A DNA stretch of 64,000 nucleotides from Nocardia vulneris (GTDB lineage: Bacteria > Actinomycetota > Actinomycetes > Mycobacteriales > Mycobacteriaceae): assembly GCF_001613425.1 (NCBI RefSeq), contig NZ_BDCI01000048.1:1-64000 (forward strand), read 5' to 3'. A model generated the notes under the pieces. That model searched no databases. It was given only the letters and a program-made list of their open reading frames with translations, and was not told where the DNA came from. Each line of letters begins with the position of its first letter. The stretch's first letter is position 1. Made by a program: the position numbers and the translations under genes. Positions 26,554-34,661 of this stretch are shown in pieces.

Positions 26554-28023
26554 ATGGTCACTACTGGCACCACCGGGATCGACTCCACTCTCCCCGCACA
26601 CACGTCATTTCGCCGCCGTTGGGGTGGGCGCGGCCAGGGCGGCTGCACCGCTGGTGTGGCCGCAGCTATCGCTGCGGTGGTGGTCACTGCCGCCACCGCC
26701 GGGCAGGTGGGAGCTGACCCCGGCGGCGGAGGGTGCGCACGCTGGACAGCAGTGCTCGTGCCTGGGACCTCGGAGACTTCGGCGACCGCGAACTCGGCTC
26801 AACCGGCCGGACTGCTCGCCGGTGTCGGTGCCGGGCTCGCCGCCCGCTACGGCGACGACATCGCCGTGCGCTACCTGCCCTACGCTGCCGCGCCCGCCCC
26901 ATACCGGGCCTCACAATCCGGCGGAGTGGCTGGCCTGACGAGCCTGCTCGGCGGGCTGTGCGACTCAACCCAGGTCGTGCTGGCCGGGTACTCCCAAGGA
27001 GCCGATATCGTCGGCGACGTGACCTCGGCGATTGGACACGGCCGAGGTCCGATTTCCGCGGCACGCGTGCTCGCGGTCGGACTGCTCTCCGACCCGCGTC
27101 GCGATCCCGACACACCCCAGCTGGGCGCGCCTGCCCCGGGCCAAGGCATCGCCGGGCCCCGGGCCGAGGACTTCGGCGAGCTCGCCGGCCGAGTCCGCAC
27201 ACATTGTGCGCCAGGCGATCTCTACTGTTCGACCTCACCAGAAACCTCACCCGCACTCTCGGCTATCGGGCGCGCGTTCACCGGCACCGCTGCCCTCGGC
27301 ACCGACAGCACGAGCTCGGACTCGGCGGCAACGACCGCATCGGGTTTGATTGCCTCGTCGGTGACACGGCAAGTCGTGATCGTGCTCGGCGGTCTGGCCG
27401 GATTCGCCGCCAATCTCCCGACTATCGTCGACGACCTTGCCCAGCTGCCGAACCGAGTGCTCGCGGGCGACATCGCTGGCGCCCACCAGCTCGCAGGCGA
27501 CCTCAACACCCAATTCGAGCCACTGGTCACCATGGCAGGCAAAGTCGATCTGCACCTGGTCGCGCAAGCCCTGTCGATGGCCGCACCGCTGGACTCGAGC
27601 GGTACCACCGCTACAGCCGCGCAGATCGTCGACATTCTCGCTCGCGTCGACATCGCCCGCGTGGCCCGCGATGCGGGTATCGCCCAAGAGCTCACCTGGC
27701 GGGCAGTGAGCAAAGTCAGCAGCGGAGACCCGCTTGGCGCGGGCCTGGAAATGATCGGGCTCATCCCCGTGGCCGCCGACCTCGCCGGCGTCGCCGCGGT
27801 CGCCCTCACCGGAGAAGGCGGCGCCCAATTGGCCGGACTCGCGCAGTCTTTCACCACGACTACCCCCTCTAGTCCCGAGGCCGGCGCCGCCCTCGCCGAG
27901 CTCGCACGCGAAGGAGGTGACGCCGCACGCTTCTACGGCGGCGGCGTCCACCAAACCGGCTACCACGACGCTGTGACCATTCTCCTGAACTGGCTCACCA
28001 GCCAAATCGACACTGCCCGATAA
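26554..28023 (+). CDS. Secreted cutinase/serine-esterase family protein with a long C-terminal extension
   Basis: 489 residues from ATG 26554, chosen for GAGGAG ten bases upstream over ATG 26497. An arginine-rich start and hydrophobic helix (GVAAAIAAVVVTAATAGQVGA) act as signal or anchor. The cutinase core follows: VLVPGTSET, the nucleophile in LAGYSQGADI (Ser147), and the Cys-Asp-Cys segment HCAPGDLYCS, which usually carries the catalytic aspartate. The region after about 235 is an extra 250 residues of mostly helical Ala-rich sequence with no known fold. Actinobacterial cutinases cleave ester bonds of lipids such as phospholipids, triglycerides or mycolates outside the cell. The catalytic His is not obvious. 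Confidence 0.8.
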   Translation: MVTTGTTGIDSTLPAHTSFRRRWGGRGQGGCTAGVAAAIAAVVVTAATAGQVGADPGGGGCARWTAVLVPGTSETSATANSAQPAGLLAGVGAGLAARYGDDIAVRYLPYAAAPAPYRASQSGGVAGLTSLLGGLCDSTQVVLAGYSQGADIVGDVTSAIGHGRGPISAARVLAVGLLSDPRRDPDTPQLGAPAPGQGIAGPRAEDFGELAGRVRTHCAPGDLYCSTSPETSPALSAIGRAFTGTAALGTDSTSSDSAATTASGLIASSVTRQVVIVLGGLAGFAANLPTIVDDLAQLPNRVLAGDIAGAHQLAGDLNTQFEPLVTMAGKVDLHLVAQALSMAAPLDSSGTTATAAQIVDILARVDIARVARDAGIAQELTWRAVSKVSSGDPLGAGLEMIGLIPVAADLAGVAAVALTGEGGAQLAGLAQSFTTTTPSSPEAGAALAELAREGGDAARFYGGGVHQTGYHDAVTILLNWLTSQIDTAR

Positions 28024-28047
28024 ACCTTCAACTCTCACTGATCATCG

Positions 28048-28096
28048 GTCGGCACTCGATCACGAAATTCGACGAATTTCGAGACCGAGTGCCGAC
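28048..28096 (+). terminator. Two-tier hairpin after the cutinase gene
   Basis: GTCGGCACTCG (28048-28058) pairs with CGAGTGCCGAC (28086-28096), and inside it CGAAATTC (28063-28070) pairs with GAATTTCG (28074-28081). It starts 25 bases after the cutinase stop. Confidence 0.65.
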
Positions 28097-28466
28097 ACTC
28101 TCTTGTGGGAAGAGTCTTCGCAATATGCCCTTCTGTCCATAATTCGAAGCGAGCCACTGCGTGATCTCGCCTGTGGCTCGACGCGTGAGCTCGACGCAAT
28201 TCTGTCGAATCCGAAGCTCGATAGACAGCGTGCATCCCTCGAGTGTTGTCGCGGCGTCGAGACTCCGGACGTGAAATGCTGATCGCTCGTTACGCAACCA
28301 AAAAAGACAGTTGGCTTGTTTTTGCAAACGGCTTGACATTTACGGGTGTATCGAGCGTCCATATAGATGGAGGCCCAGGAACTATCCCGGTAGCGCAACC
28401 GGAAGGGCCAACAAATGTTCCGGCCGGGACATGACCCACCAACCTCTAACCCGAAATGGAGTTGTC
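28097..28466. other. Intergenic region, no gene seen
   Basis: Overlapping minus-strand frames have no ribosome site. An AT-rich segment at 28290-28380 is the likely promoter for the winged-helix gene at 28467. Confidence 0.4.
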
Positions 28467-29153
28467 ATGTCCACACCTACCGCCACGACACCGACCACAC
28501 CGAACGAAATCGCACTGTGGTCTGCGGTGGAAAACAACCACAACAGCACTGCCCCTGAACTCGCCGACATCGCCGGAATCAGCGCATCCACCGCTCGCAA
28601 GATACTGGCCCGCTGGTCCGCCGAGGGGCGGGTCAAACGCTTCCCGCGCAGCGATCCCCGCTCGGCCGCCCGGTGGGTGCCCTTCCCGGCCAGCACAGAG
28701 GAACCCGTCACCCATCCCGGACCAGGCCCCACCGGGTCCGACACGCCCGTCGACGAGCCTGACTCCGCCAGCACGGAATCCATCGAACCGCCACAGACCT
28801 CCGACCCTGCCCCAGAATCCGGCCCAGCCGTCGACGACGACAGCGCCGACTCTCAACCTGGCACCGACGAACCCGAAGCGACGCCAGCCGATCCCGCCAG
28901 CGGCACCACCGATGCCGATGCTGACAGTGACGCCGCCGACAAGCCGAACAAGCTTGCGCCGGGCGCTTTGCGTGGACAGGTCGAAGACCATCTGCGCGAA
29001 CATCCGGTCGACGAATTCACGCCCCATCAGATCGGAAAAGAACTCCATCGCTCCAGCGGCGCGGTGCACAACGCCTTAATGAAACTCACGGCAAACGGAG
29101 TCGCAGCACAGACCTCGACCGCGCCGAAGAAATTCCGCCTCGCCTCCGCGTGA
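28467..29153 (+). CDS. Protein with two winged-helix domains joined by an acidic Pro-rich linker
   Basis: 228 residues from ATG 28467 (GGAG five bases upstream). Residues about 10-65 form one helix-turn-helix (LWSAVENN, PELADIAGISASTARKILA, EGRVKRF). Then comes a 90-residue linker of Pro, Ser, Asp and Glu. A second winged helix follows at about 170-228 (PHQIGKELHRSSGAVHNALM, KLTANGVAAQT, PKKFRLASA). This last domain closely matches the N-terminal domain of the MoxR-like ATPase at 23374, so the two proteins may bind the same DNA site or each other. Probable DNA-binding regulator or nucleoid-type protein of the element. Confidence 0.75.
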   Translation: MSTPTATTPTTPNEIALWSAVENNHNSTAPELADIAGISASTARKILARWSAEGRVKRFPRSDPRSAARWVPFPASTEEPVTHPGPGPTGSDTPVDEPDSASTESIEPPQTSDPAPESGPAVDDDSADSQPGTDEPEATPADPASGTTDADADSDAADKPNKLAPGALRGQVEDHLREHPVDEFTPHQIGKELHRSSGAVHNALMKLTANGVAAQTSTAPKKFRLASA

Positions 29154-29168
29154 AGCAAGACTGCTCAT

Positions 29169-29205
29169 GCGTGGCATCGGATACCTCAGTTATCCGATGC
29201 CACGC
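29169..29205 (+). terminator. 15-bp perfect hairpin after the winged-helix gene
   Basis: 29169-29183 and 29191-29205 are exact reverse complements (GCGTGGCATCGGATA) around a seven-base loop, 15 bases after the stop at 29153. Confidence 0.75.
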
Positions 29206-29275
29206 ACCCACAGCCAACAACTCCACGTACGGAATAGACCTGATTTCTCACCATGGACAGAGGGAGATTATCGCC

Positions 29276-29686
29276 ATGCCCAGCTTTGCGCATCTGATCT
29301 ACGGCCCAGGGCCCGACTGTCTCGGCGCGGTAGCGGCCATGCTGACCGAACAGGGATACATCGTCGACGCACCCCTCCATATCGGAGCGACATGTGAACT
29401 GCTGGGCTGCAATGGGCGCACCCATCACCATTGGCTGCTGATTGCCTACGGCTCATATAAAGCAGCATTCGCCTCCGGTGGGCGCGACCACATCACCACT
29501 GCCTGCGCGGCGAACAACGCCACTTACAGCGGCGGCGGATTCTTCGTCATACCCCCCGCTATAGCGGCCAGCGAATACGAACCGCCAGTCCGGACGCTCG
29601 ACCGCCGCCCCGGCCGCCTCGAAAACGCTGACACAGCTTCGGCTGCCCGTCGGTGCCCGCTCCAAAAAGAGGAGAGACTTCGATGA
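29276..29686 (+). CDS. Small hypothetical protein coupled to the RAMA/zinc-ribbon gene
   Basis: 136 residues from ATG 29276 with GAGGGAG upstream. It has MPSFAHLIYGPGPDCLGAV, CELLGCNGRTHHHW and a Gly-rich middle, giving a mix of Cys and His that could bind metal (C-x4-C and HHH), but no known family. Its stop overlaps the start of the next gene as ATGA, so the two are translated together. Confidence 0.6.
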   Translation: MPSFAHLIYGPGPDCLGAVAAMLTEQGYIVDAPLHIGATCELLGCNGRTHHHWLLIAYGSYKAAFASGGRDHITTACAANNATYSGGGFFVIPPAIAASEYEPPVRTLDRRPGRLENADTASAARRCPLQKEERLR

Positions 29687-30945
29687 CGAACGACAACCGC
29701 GCCTCAGCGGATCAGGCCCTCGCCGAGCTGCGTCATGCCGCCCAGGCCAAGACCACGAGCGACCTTGGGCAGACGCTCGAATTCTTCGACCAGCAAGACG
29801 ATTTCGAGCGAGTGTTCCTCCAGAACGAGGCGGGGCTGGGAGCCAATGAGCGCCGCGCGCAGCAAATCATCGTCGACACGCTCTGTGAACGACACCCCGA
29901 GATCACTGTGGCCTACCAACAGTGGAAACGCGACCCTGGCACAAACACGCTCGGCACAATTGTCAGCGCCGCGATCCGGGGCCTGGGACCATGCTACGTC
30001 TATCGCCACCACAACAATCTGGTCTGCGGCACCCTCGCGGAATACGCACTGGCCTGGCAGCACAGCCGCCCCACCCCGAAGGTCTTGTCGCCGGACGTGA
30101 TCGCCGCCGACAGCCAGTGTCTCGCCGTATCCATCGAAGAACTCGACGGATACGACAACGGGATGACCACCGGTACCGTGTACCGGTTCACCGCTGGCGA
30201 AGACGTGATCGAACACCGCGTCCCCACTGACATCTTCGACGCCGACCCGCCTGCGGCGGACTCAAAGAGGAAGAGGCGCAAGGGGAATGGCAGAATCCTC
30301 ATCGCTCGTCTCGATGAGTCCTACGCCGACTCCACCACCGGCAAACAGGTCCACAAGGTGCGCGAAGTCCCCTTCAAGGTCCGCCTCCCAAGCGTATGCG
30401 ACCACCGCGAAGGCTCGATCTGCTCGATCTGCGCCCGCACATGGCAACTCGACTACGACTTCGCCAAAGGCAGGTTCCCATTCCCGCGAGCGCCCCGGGC
30501 GCGCGTGGCCGACCTGATCAACAACGGGATCCTGCGACCAGGCACCCGCGTAGACAGTGGAACCGGTGTCAGCGCGACCATCACCGAAGACGGCGGGCTG
30601 CTGCTACCCGACGGCCGCATCTTCTACAACCAGGCCGCCGCCAAGATGGCCGCCATGAATACGCTCCCGGCTCGGCGCGCCACTGTCGGCGGTGAACTGC
30701 CCGACGTGCCCAGCGACTGCTGGCACGTCGAACGGATTCGCCACTACCCCGAATCCGACCCGATCGTCGTGGTCGCTATCGACGCCGCCAGCGCCACGGA
30801 AGCCGAACAACGCGCCCTGGCATGGGCGCGGCACCCCGGCAGCGAAATTACCGCCGAACTCGACGAGGTCACAACCACCGCACACACCGACATCGGCTCA
30901 GGCCGGTGGACAGTCCTGCTGCACCTCACGAGTGGTCGGTCATGA
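29683..30945 (+). CDS. Protein with zinc-ribbon-like motif and RAMA-like domain
   Basis: 420 residues from ATG 29683 (AGGAGAG ribosome site). Three parts are visible: a helical N-terminal domain of about 130 residues, a middle with the metal-binding pattern C239-x-H241-x5-C247-x2-C250 followed by WQLDYDF, and a segment at about 276-325 (LINNGILRPGTRV, SATITEDGGLLLPDGRIFYN, AAAKMAA) that fits the RAMA domain, a reader predicted to bind modified DNA and usually attached to restriction or methylase genes. The next gene begins in its stop (ATGA). A separate 70-residue protein at 34409 repeats the zinc motif and WQL-Y signature. Confidence 0.65.
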   Translation: MTNDNRASADQALAELRHAAQAKTTSDLGQTLEFFDQQDDFERVFLQNEAGLGANERRAQQIIVDTLCERHPEITVAYQQWKRDPGTNTLGTIVSAAIRGLGPCYVYRHHNNLVCGTLAEYALAWQHSRPTPKVLSPDVIAADSQCLAVSIEELDGYDNGMTTGTVYRFTAGEDVIEHRVPTDIFDADPPAADSKRKRRKGNGRILIARLDESYADSTTGKQVHKVREVPFKVRLPSVCDHREGSICSICARTWQLDYDFAKGRFPFPRAPRARVADLINNGILRPGTRVDSGTGVSATITEDGGLLLPDGRIFYNQAAAKMAAMNTLPARRATVGGELPDVPSDCWHVERIRHYPESDPIVVVAIDAASATEAEQRALAWARHPGSEITAELDEVTTTAHTDIGSGRWTVLLHLTSGRS

Positions 30946-31514
30946 ACACCCGAAAAGGACCAAACACCAACAGTATTCGGGCAATTATCACCAGTAGCGA
31001 GCCCTCAGCGATCACCAGAATTGCTGTCCAGCAGTCGAACCCGCCACCTGTCACGCTAGCTGATGCGTTACATCGCGTGTTCTGCTTGAGCGAACACAGT
31101 TCCGACAGCGTCGAGCTGTGGCTCGCTATTGCCGTCGACGCGATCCGATTGATCACCACCAGCACATCCGAAGATCTTTGCGCGGTGCCAATATTCGCGA
31201 TCTACAACCGCGTGCGCACTAATGCCATGCTCGACCCGCGCACAAGCGCCGTCTTCATCATCTCGGGCCCGCTGACGGGCACGCACTACCCTACGCTGGA
31301 CGAGGCGGCACGGGCGATCGTAGCCTGCACGACCAACCTCGATGACACCCCAGCCGGAAATGGCCGTACGCGCTGGCGGCTACCCGCCCGCGGCGTCCAT
31401 GGGGGGTTTCCCAAAAGTGAACAGGATCCGCGCGGCGGTCAGCTACCCATGGACTTCGACGGGGACCAGAGAGGGAGGTGGAGTCGCCGGGCAGACAACG
31501 AACCTCTGCGCTGA
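30942..31514 (+). CDS. Hypothetical protein coupled to the RAMA gene
   Basis: 190 residues from ATG 30942, overlapping the preceding stop as ATGA. The first half is helical (LADALHRVFCLSEHSS, VELWLAIAVDAIRLI), and the second has DPRTSAVFIISGPLTGTHY and LDEAARAIV, followed by an arginine-rich tail that looks disordered. No family recognised. Position makes it a third member of the 29276-31514 operon. Confidence 0.55.
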   Translation: MNTRKGPNTNSIRAIITSSEPSAITRIAVQQSNPPPVTLADALHRVFCLSEHSSDSVELWLAIAVDAIRLITTSTSEDLCAVPIFAIYNRVRTNAMLDPRTSAVFIISGPLTGTHYPTLDEAARAIVACTTNLDDTPAGNGRTRWRLPARGVHGGFPKSEQDPRGGQLPMDFDGDQRGRWSRRADNEPLR

Positions 31515-31542
31515 AGACGGTGCTTCGCGGCAAGATAGACCG

Positions 31543-32226
31543 ATGACACCTGTCTGGATACCACTTGTCGCTTCGGGAATCGGCGTCCTGGGCACACTCA
31601 CCGGCGGCATTCTGACGTACTTTCTCGGCCGGGGCCTGTTCAGGTTCGATCAGCGGAACCGCCTACGGGACCTGCAGCGCACTGCCATAGCAGATGTACT
31701 GGCACGAGGCAGTGAGTATTTCTCAGCCATGACCACGTTAATGAGGCGAAGCGCGCAGGATGCCATACGACATATCGCTGCAAACGACCACGAACGACTG
31801 ACCGCTCATCGTTCTATCACCGAGGCATTGGATACATCCAGCAGCCGCGTCTCCTACTTGTCGGCCCTCCAGAACGCGTACCTCGTAATCGAGGACGTGC
31901 CGATTGCGCGAGCACTCAATGCCTACGCCAACGGCGTGTCCGCGATAGAAGCTCTCGCTGCTCGATCCGTTGAATCCCTCGAAACCGGAGAAGTGCCCGA
32001 CGAGGCTGAAGTCGATAACGCTCGCGACGCCTTCCTTGCCGGGACAACAGCGTTGTCCGAAACGACGCGCAGGCAACTTCGTCCAGAAGTTCGATGGCAC
32101 CGAGGCAGCGACAAATCGAACGGATGGCCCCCGGCAGCCGAAGAACCGCGCAATAGCGAGGTCAGCGCGTCAGGCCGTCCACAGGCCGTGGGAGGCCAGG
32201 AAACGCCCAGATTGACCGAGAACTAG
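31543..32226 (+). CDS. N-terminally membrane-anchored helical protein
   Basis: 227 residues from ATG 31543. One transmembrane helix (WIPLVASGIGVLGTLTGGIL) at the very N-terminus is followed by a long, charged, mostly helical cytoplasmic region (residues 35-185), and a disordered tail. The gene at 33367 on the other strand has the same plan and a similar AAITAAGTLSGGI anchor, so they may be distant paralogues. No enzyme motif. Function unknown; it begins 28 bases after the preceding stop. Confidence 0.6.
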   Translation: MTPVWIPLVASGIGVLGTLTGGILTYFLGRGLFRFDQRNRLRDLQRTAIADVLARGSEYFSAMTTLMRRSAQDAIRHIAANDHERLTAHRSITEALDTSSSRVSYLSALQNAYLVIEDVPIARALNAYANGVSAIEALAARSVESLETGEVPDEAEVDNARDAFLAGTTALSETTRRQLRPEVRWHRGSDKSNGWPPAAEEPRNSEVSASGRPQAVGGQETPRLTEN

Positions 32227-32449
32227 CGAGGGTTCTTCGACCAGCTCAACGGGCATGCTAGTCGCAGGATTCTCGGCATCGTTTAGCGCACTAAGTAGAT
32301 CCAGCAGCTGATCCTGGATCGACGCGTGCTCGGGGAGAGCAGCGCCGAACTGAAGTGACATGGTACGCATTGAAATCCGGTGCGAGTCAGCGTTTCGACT
32401 CGCACCAGACTTCTTGGTCAGGGGATGAAGAGCCAGACTTCCGTGACCA

Positions 32450-32695
32450 TCAGCGCATCGGAGGATTCTGGCGTCCGAAGCTCGTGAAGAACACCAGGCA
32501 GCTACCGAACAGCACCACTGCCTGATCCCAATCGGTCAACCAGCCACCGGCACCAGCTACCGCGAGGCTGATTCCCATCGCGACGACCGGTTGGACGCTC
32601 GTCTTAGGATCTGGATCCTCGGGCTGAGATGAGCCCTGTACGGGCGCGTTTGAAGAGGGCATGATAGTCCTGTCCGTGGATTCCGAAATTGTCAT
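32450..32695 (-). CDS. Possible small two-helix membrane protein
   Basis: 81 residues from ATG 32695. A polar N-terminal half is followed by two hydrophobic helices (VVAMGISLAVAGAGGWL and AVVLFGSCLVFFTSF). The ribosome site is weak, and a longer frame starts at 32791. Called only because the helix pair is well formed. Confidence 0.4.
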   Translation of the reverse strand: MTISESTDRTIMPSSNAPVQGSSQPEDPDPKTSVQPVVAMGISLAVAGAGGWLTDWDQAVVLFGSCLVFFTSFGRQNPPMR

Positions 32696-33176
32696 GGACC
32701 AGCTGCCGCTTCCTGTTGCCTCAGGTAGCGGCAGCGCCCGTTTGAAGTAGCTGAATCTCCAAGCAGGCCAGAGCCATTGGATCATGGTCACGGGTTCATG
32801 CCAAGGTGGAGCAGCCTGTGGTCATTACACCCACGGCGCCGAGGTGGAATGGGTACTTCGGAGGGTTTAGTCGTATCACCTACCCCGGAGTAAAAATGGT
32901 CATGCGATCCCGACACGGCGAAATTGCCCACAACCATGGCGAACTTGCCCTCGTGCTCCGGGGTAGACGTATAACCCCTCGGGTGGAATGGCATTGCCCT
33001 CGGGGTGGAATGGGGGTTAGACGAGGAATGCGGGGGCGCAAAGGCCGCAGCATGGAGGCGAGTTCGCCATGAAAAGTGATGGGCATCACTAGATAGAGGG
33101 CTATACGCGTTGTCACGAACGACAACCCGTCGACTAGTCACAGCTTGAGCCGCGGCGGGTACCCGGCGGCGATCCC

Positions 33177-33217
33177 GCGAACGTGCCCGGACCTACTCAC
33201 CATCCGGGCACGTTCGC
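33177..33217. repeat. Perfect 15-bp inverted repeat with 11-base loop
   Basis: GCGAACGTGCCCGGA (33177-33191) and its exact reverse complement (33203-33217). It lies 150 bases beyond the last minus-strand gene of the conjugation block, so it could be the operon terminator; a role in DNA processing is a weaker alternative. Confidence 0.6.
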
Positions 33218-33366
33218 TGGTAAACCGCGCGAATGCGTTCGCTGTTGAGCCGACTGCTATGGAGACAACGCTGAGGACTCAGCTATTTCCTTCCGGTGAA
33301 GTCACTGGATCTGTTGTGACTACCGGATTCTTCCGGAGATCATCGTTGTGCGGCTCGCGGTCCTTC

Positions 33367-34005
33367 CTAAGGGTGGGACGGAAGTTCGTCGACTTCTTGA
33401 GGGCTGCTCAGACCGAACAGTTGATGCCGTTTTTCCTTGAGCGCTTGACAGCGCTCATCGAGGTTGACGTCGTAAGCGGCACGGATCCCCAGATCCTCGC
33501 GGAGCGCCCGCCGCAAGAGGCGCACAGCGAAACCCAGTGTCTCGTTGAGGTATTGCTCGAGCTCAGCGATTCGTGCAGGCGCAGCCGTATCGGCGTCGAT
33601 GACTGCTTGGCGGCCAGCATCCATGCAACGGCTGACTTCAGACGCGATGACAAGCGCGTCGTCGGACAAGACCATCTGAGAACGTGCGTAGCTGTCGCGC
33701 AACGCTTCCCACGCGTTGTGAAACTTCTCGGGCTCAGGGGCTGTGCCCGCTCTCTCGGCAAGGTATCGGCGGGCCGCGGTGCGGAAGTAGTGTGCCGAAG
33801 TGTTGAGGGCGGCATACGCTGCCCGCTTCTCATCTGAGGCCTCCTTAACGGCAAGCTCGCGTAGTTCTTCGGCGCGTAGTTCACGCTGGAGCTGGTTATC
33901 AATCCGCTTGGCGCGCAGGGCGTAGAGCTGTGTGGCGATACCTCCGCTGAGCGTGCCCGCCGCGGTGATGGCGGCAACTGACACGTTGGTCCAATCCAGG
34001 CTCAT
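33367..34005 (-). CDS. N-terminally membrane-anchored helical protein, second copy type
   Basis: 212 residues from ATG 34005. A short hydrophobic anchor (VSVAAITAAGTLSGGIATQL) is followed by a strongly charged coiled region (RAEELRELAVKEASDEKRAA) and helices to the end. The plan matches the protein at 31543. No catalytic residues are visible. It is the last gene of the minus-strand block and is separated by 400 bases from the next gene upstream. The start could also be ten codons earlier. Confidence 0.6.
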   Translation of the reverse strand: MSLDWTNVSVAAITAAGTLSGGIATQLYALRAKRIDNQLQRELRAEELRELAVKEASDEKRAAYAALNTSAHYFRTAARRYLAERAGTAPEPEKFHNAWEALRDSYARSQMVLSDDALVIASEVSRCMDAGRQAVIDADTAAPARIAELEQYLNETLGFAVRLLRRALREDLGIRAAYDVNLDERCQALKEKRHQLFGLSSPQEVDELPSHP

Positions 34006-34408
34006 ACCAACCGATTGTCCACGGCTGCCGAACAAGGCGGCCGGGTGGCCCTGCTCATCATTCTGGGGCCCTGGCGCAGAGTTCGTGATGCGAGTAAGCG
34101 ATAGTGACTGCCCGGACTACAGGCGTGTTGCAGGTCGGGTTGCGCTGCCCGCCAACTGATTTAGTCGCACAAGCGCGCCCCGCGGTGTTATGGCGCGTTC
34201 GATGCCCCAGAATGTTGGGCAATGCGGGCTGACTTTCCGCACGGGCCAACAACGACGGCGCCCGGCGGGAGAGTTGCTGTCTGCCGAAGTAGCGGTCGAC
34301 TTCGACCATCTGATCGAATGCCTGGCGGCGTTGGTGACTTTGATCGGCAGGCGGCTGGGCGGGCGGTAGGGTTTCGGCCCGATAGGAAGGCGCGCACCAA
34401 AGCCGAGA
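34006..34408. other. Spacer within the minus-strand block
   Basis: Several frames are open on both strands (high GC), but none has a ribosome site or family resemblance. Confidence 0.35.
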
Positions 34409-34621
34409 TCATCGGGTGTCGCGTTCCCAGGGCAGGGTTTCGACGAAGAGGTACTCCAGCTGCCATGCCCACGAGCATTCGGGGCAGATAGTGTCATTGT
34501 GCTGGCATTGTCCAGTAGCGGCGATGGGGACTTCGACTTGGTCGATGCGGTGGACGATGTCTTTGCCTGCGGGTTTGGAGGCGCAGTCCACGAGCGCGCT
34601 GACGGTAATCTCGCTGCCCAT
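34409..34621 (-). CDS. 70-residue zinc-ribbon-like protein
   Basis: ATG 34621 follows GGAAAGGACTGCC. The protein has C39-x-H41-x4-C46-x2-C49 followed by WAWQLEYLF, very like the C-x-H-x5-C-x2-C and WQLDYDF segment of the 420-residue protein at 29683. Such compact motifs bind one zinc ion and usually nucleic acid or protein. It follows the cell-wall hydrolase gene of the conjugation operon by 40 bases and may be its last member. Confidence 0.65.
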   Translation of the reverse strand: MGSEITVSALVDCASKPAGKDIVHRIDQVEVPIAATGQCQHNDTICPECSWAWQLEYLFVETLPWERDTR

Positions 34622-34661
34622 CGAGGCAGTCCTTTCCGATTTGGCGTAAGGGGATCGCCGG

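Larger units (their letters stand above)
32227..33366. other. Mostly non-coding region between convergent genes
   Basis: Apart from the possible small membrane-protein gene (32450-32695), no gene is supported. The string CTCGGG(G)TGGAATGG occurs at about 32978 and 32999, and a related one at 32841, giving a short direct-repeat cluster. A perfect 15-bp inverted repeat lies at 33177-33217. Confidence 0.4.

Noticed and set aside
26733..27872. 379-codon frame overlapping the cutinase
   Set aside because: Arginine-rich shadow of the cutinase gene with no ribosome site.
32170..32370. 66-codon minus-strand frame
   Set aside because: Readable as protein but overlaps the 3' end of the 31543 gene and lacks a ribosome site; not strong enough to call.
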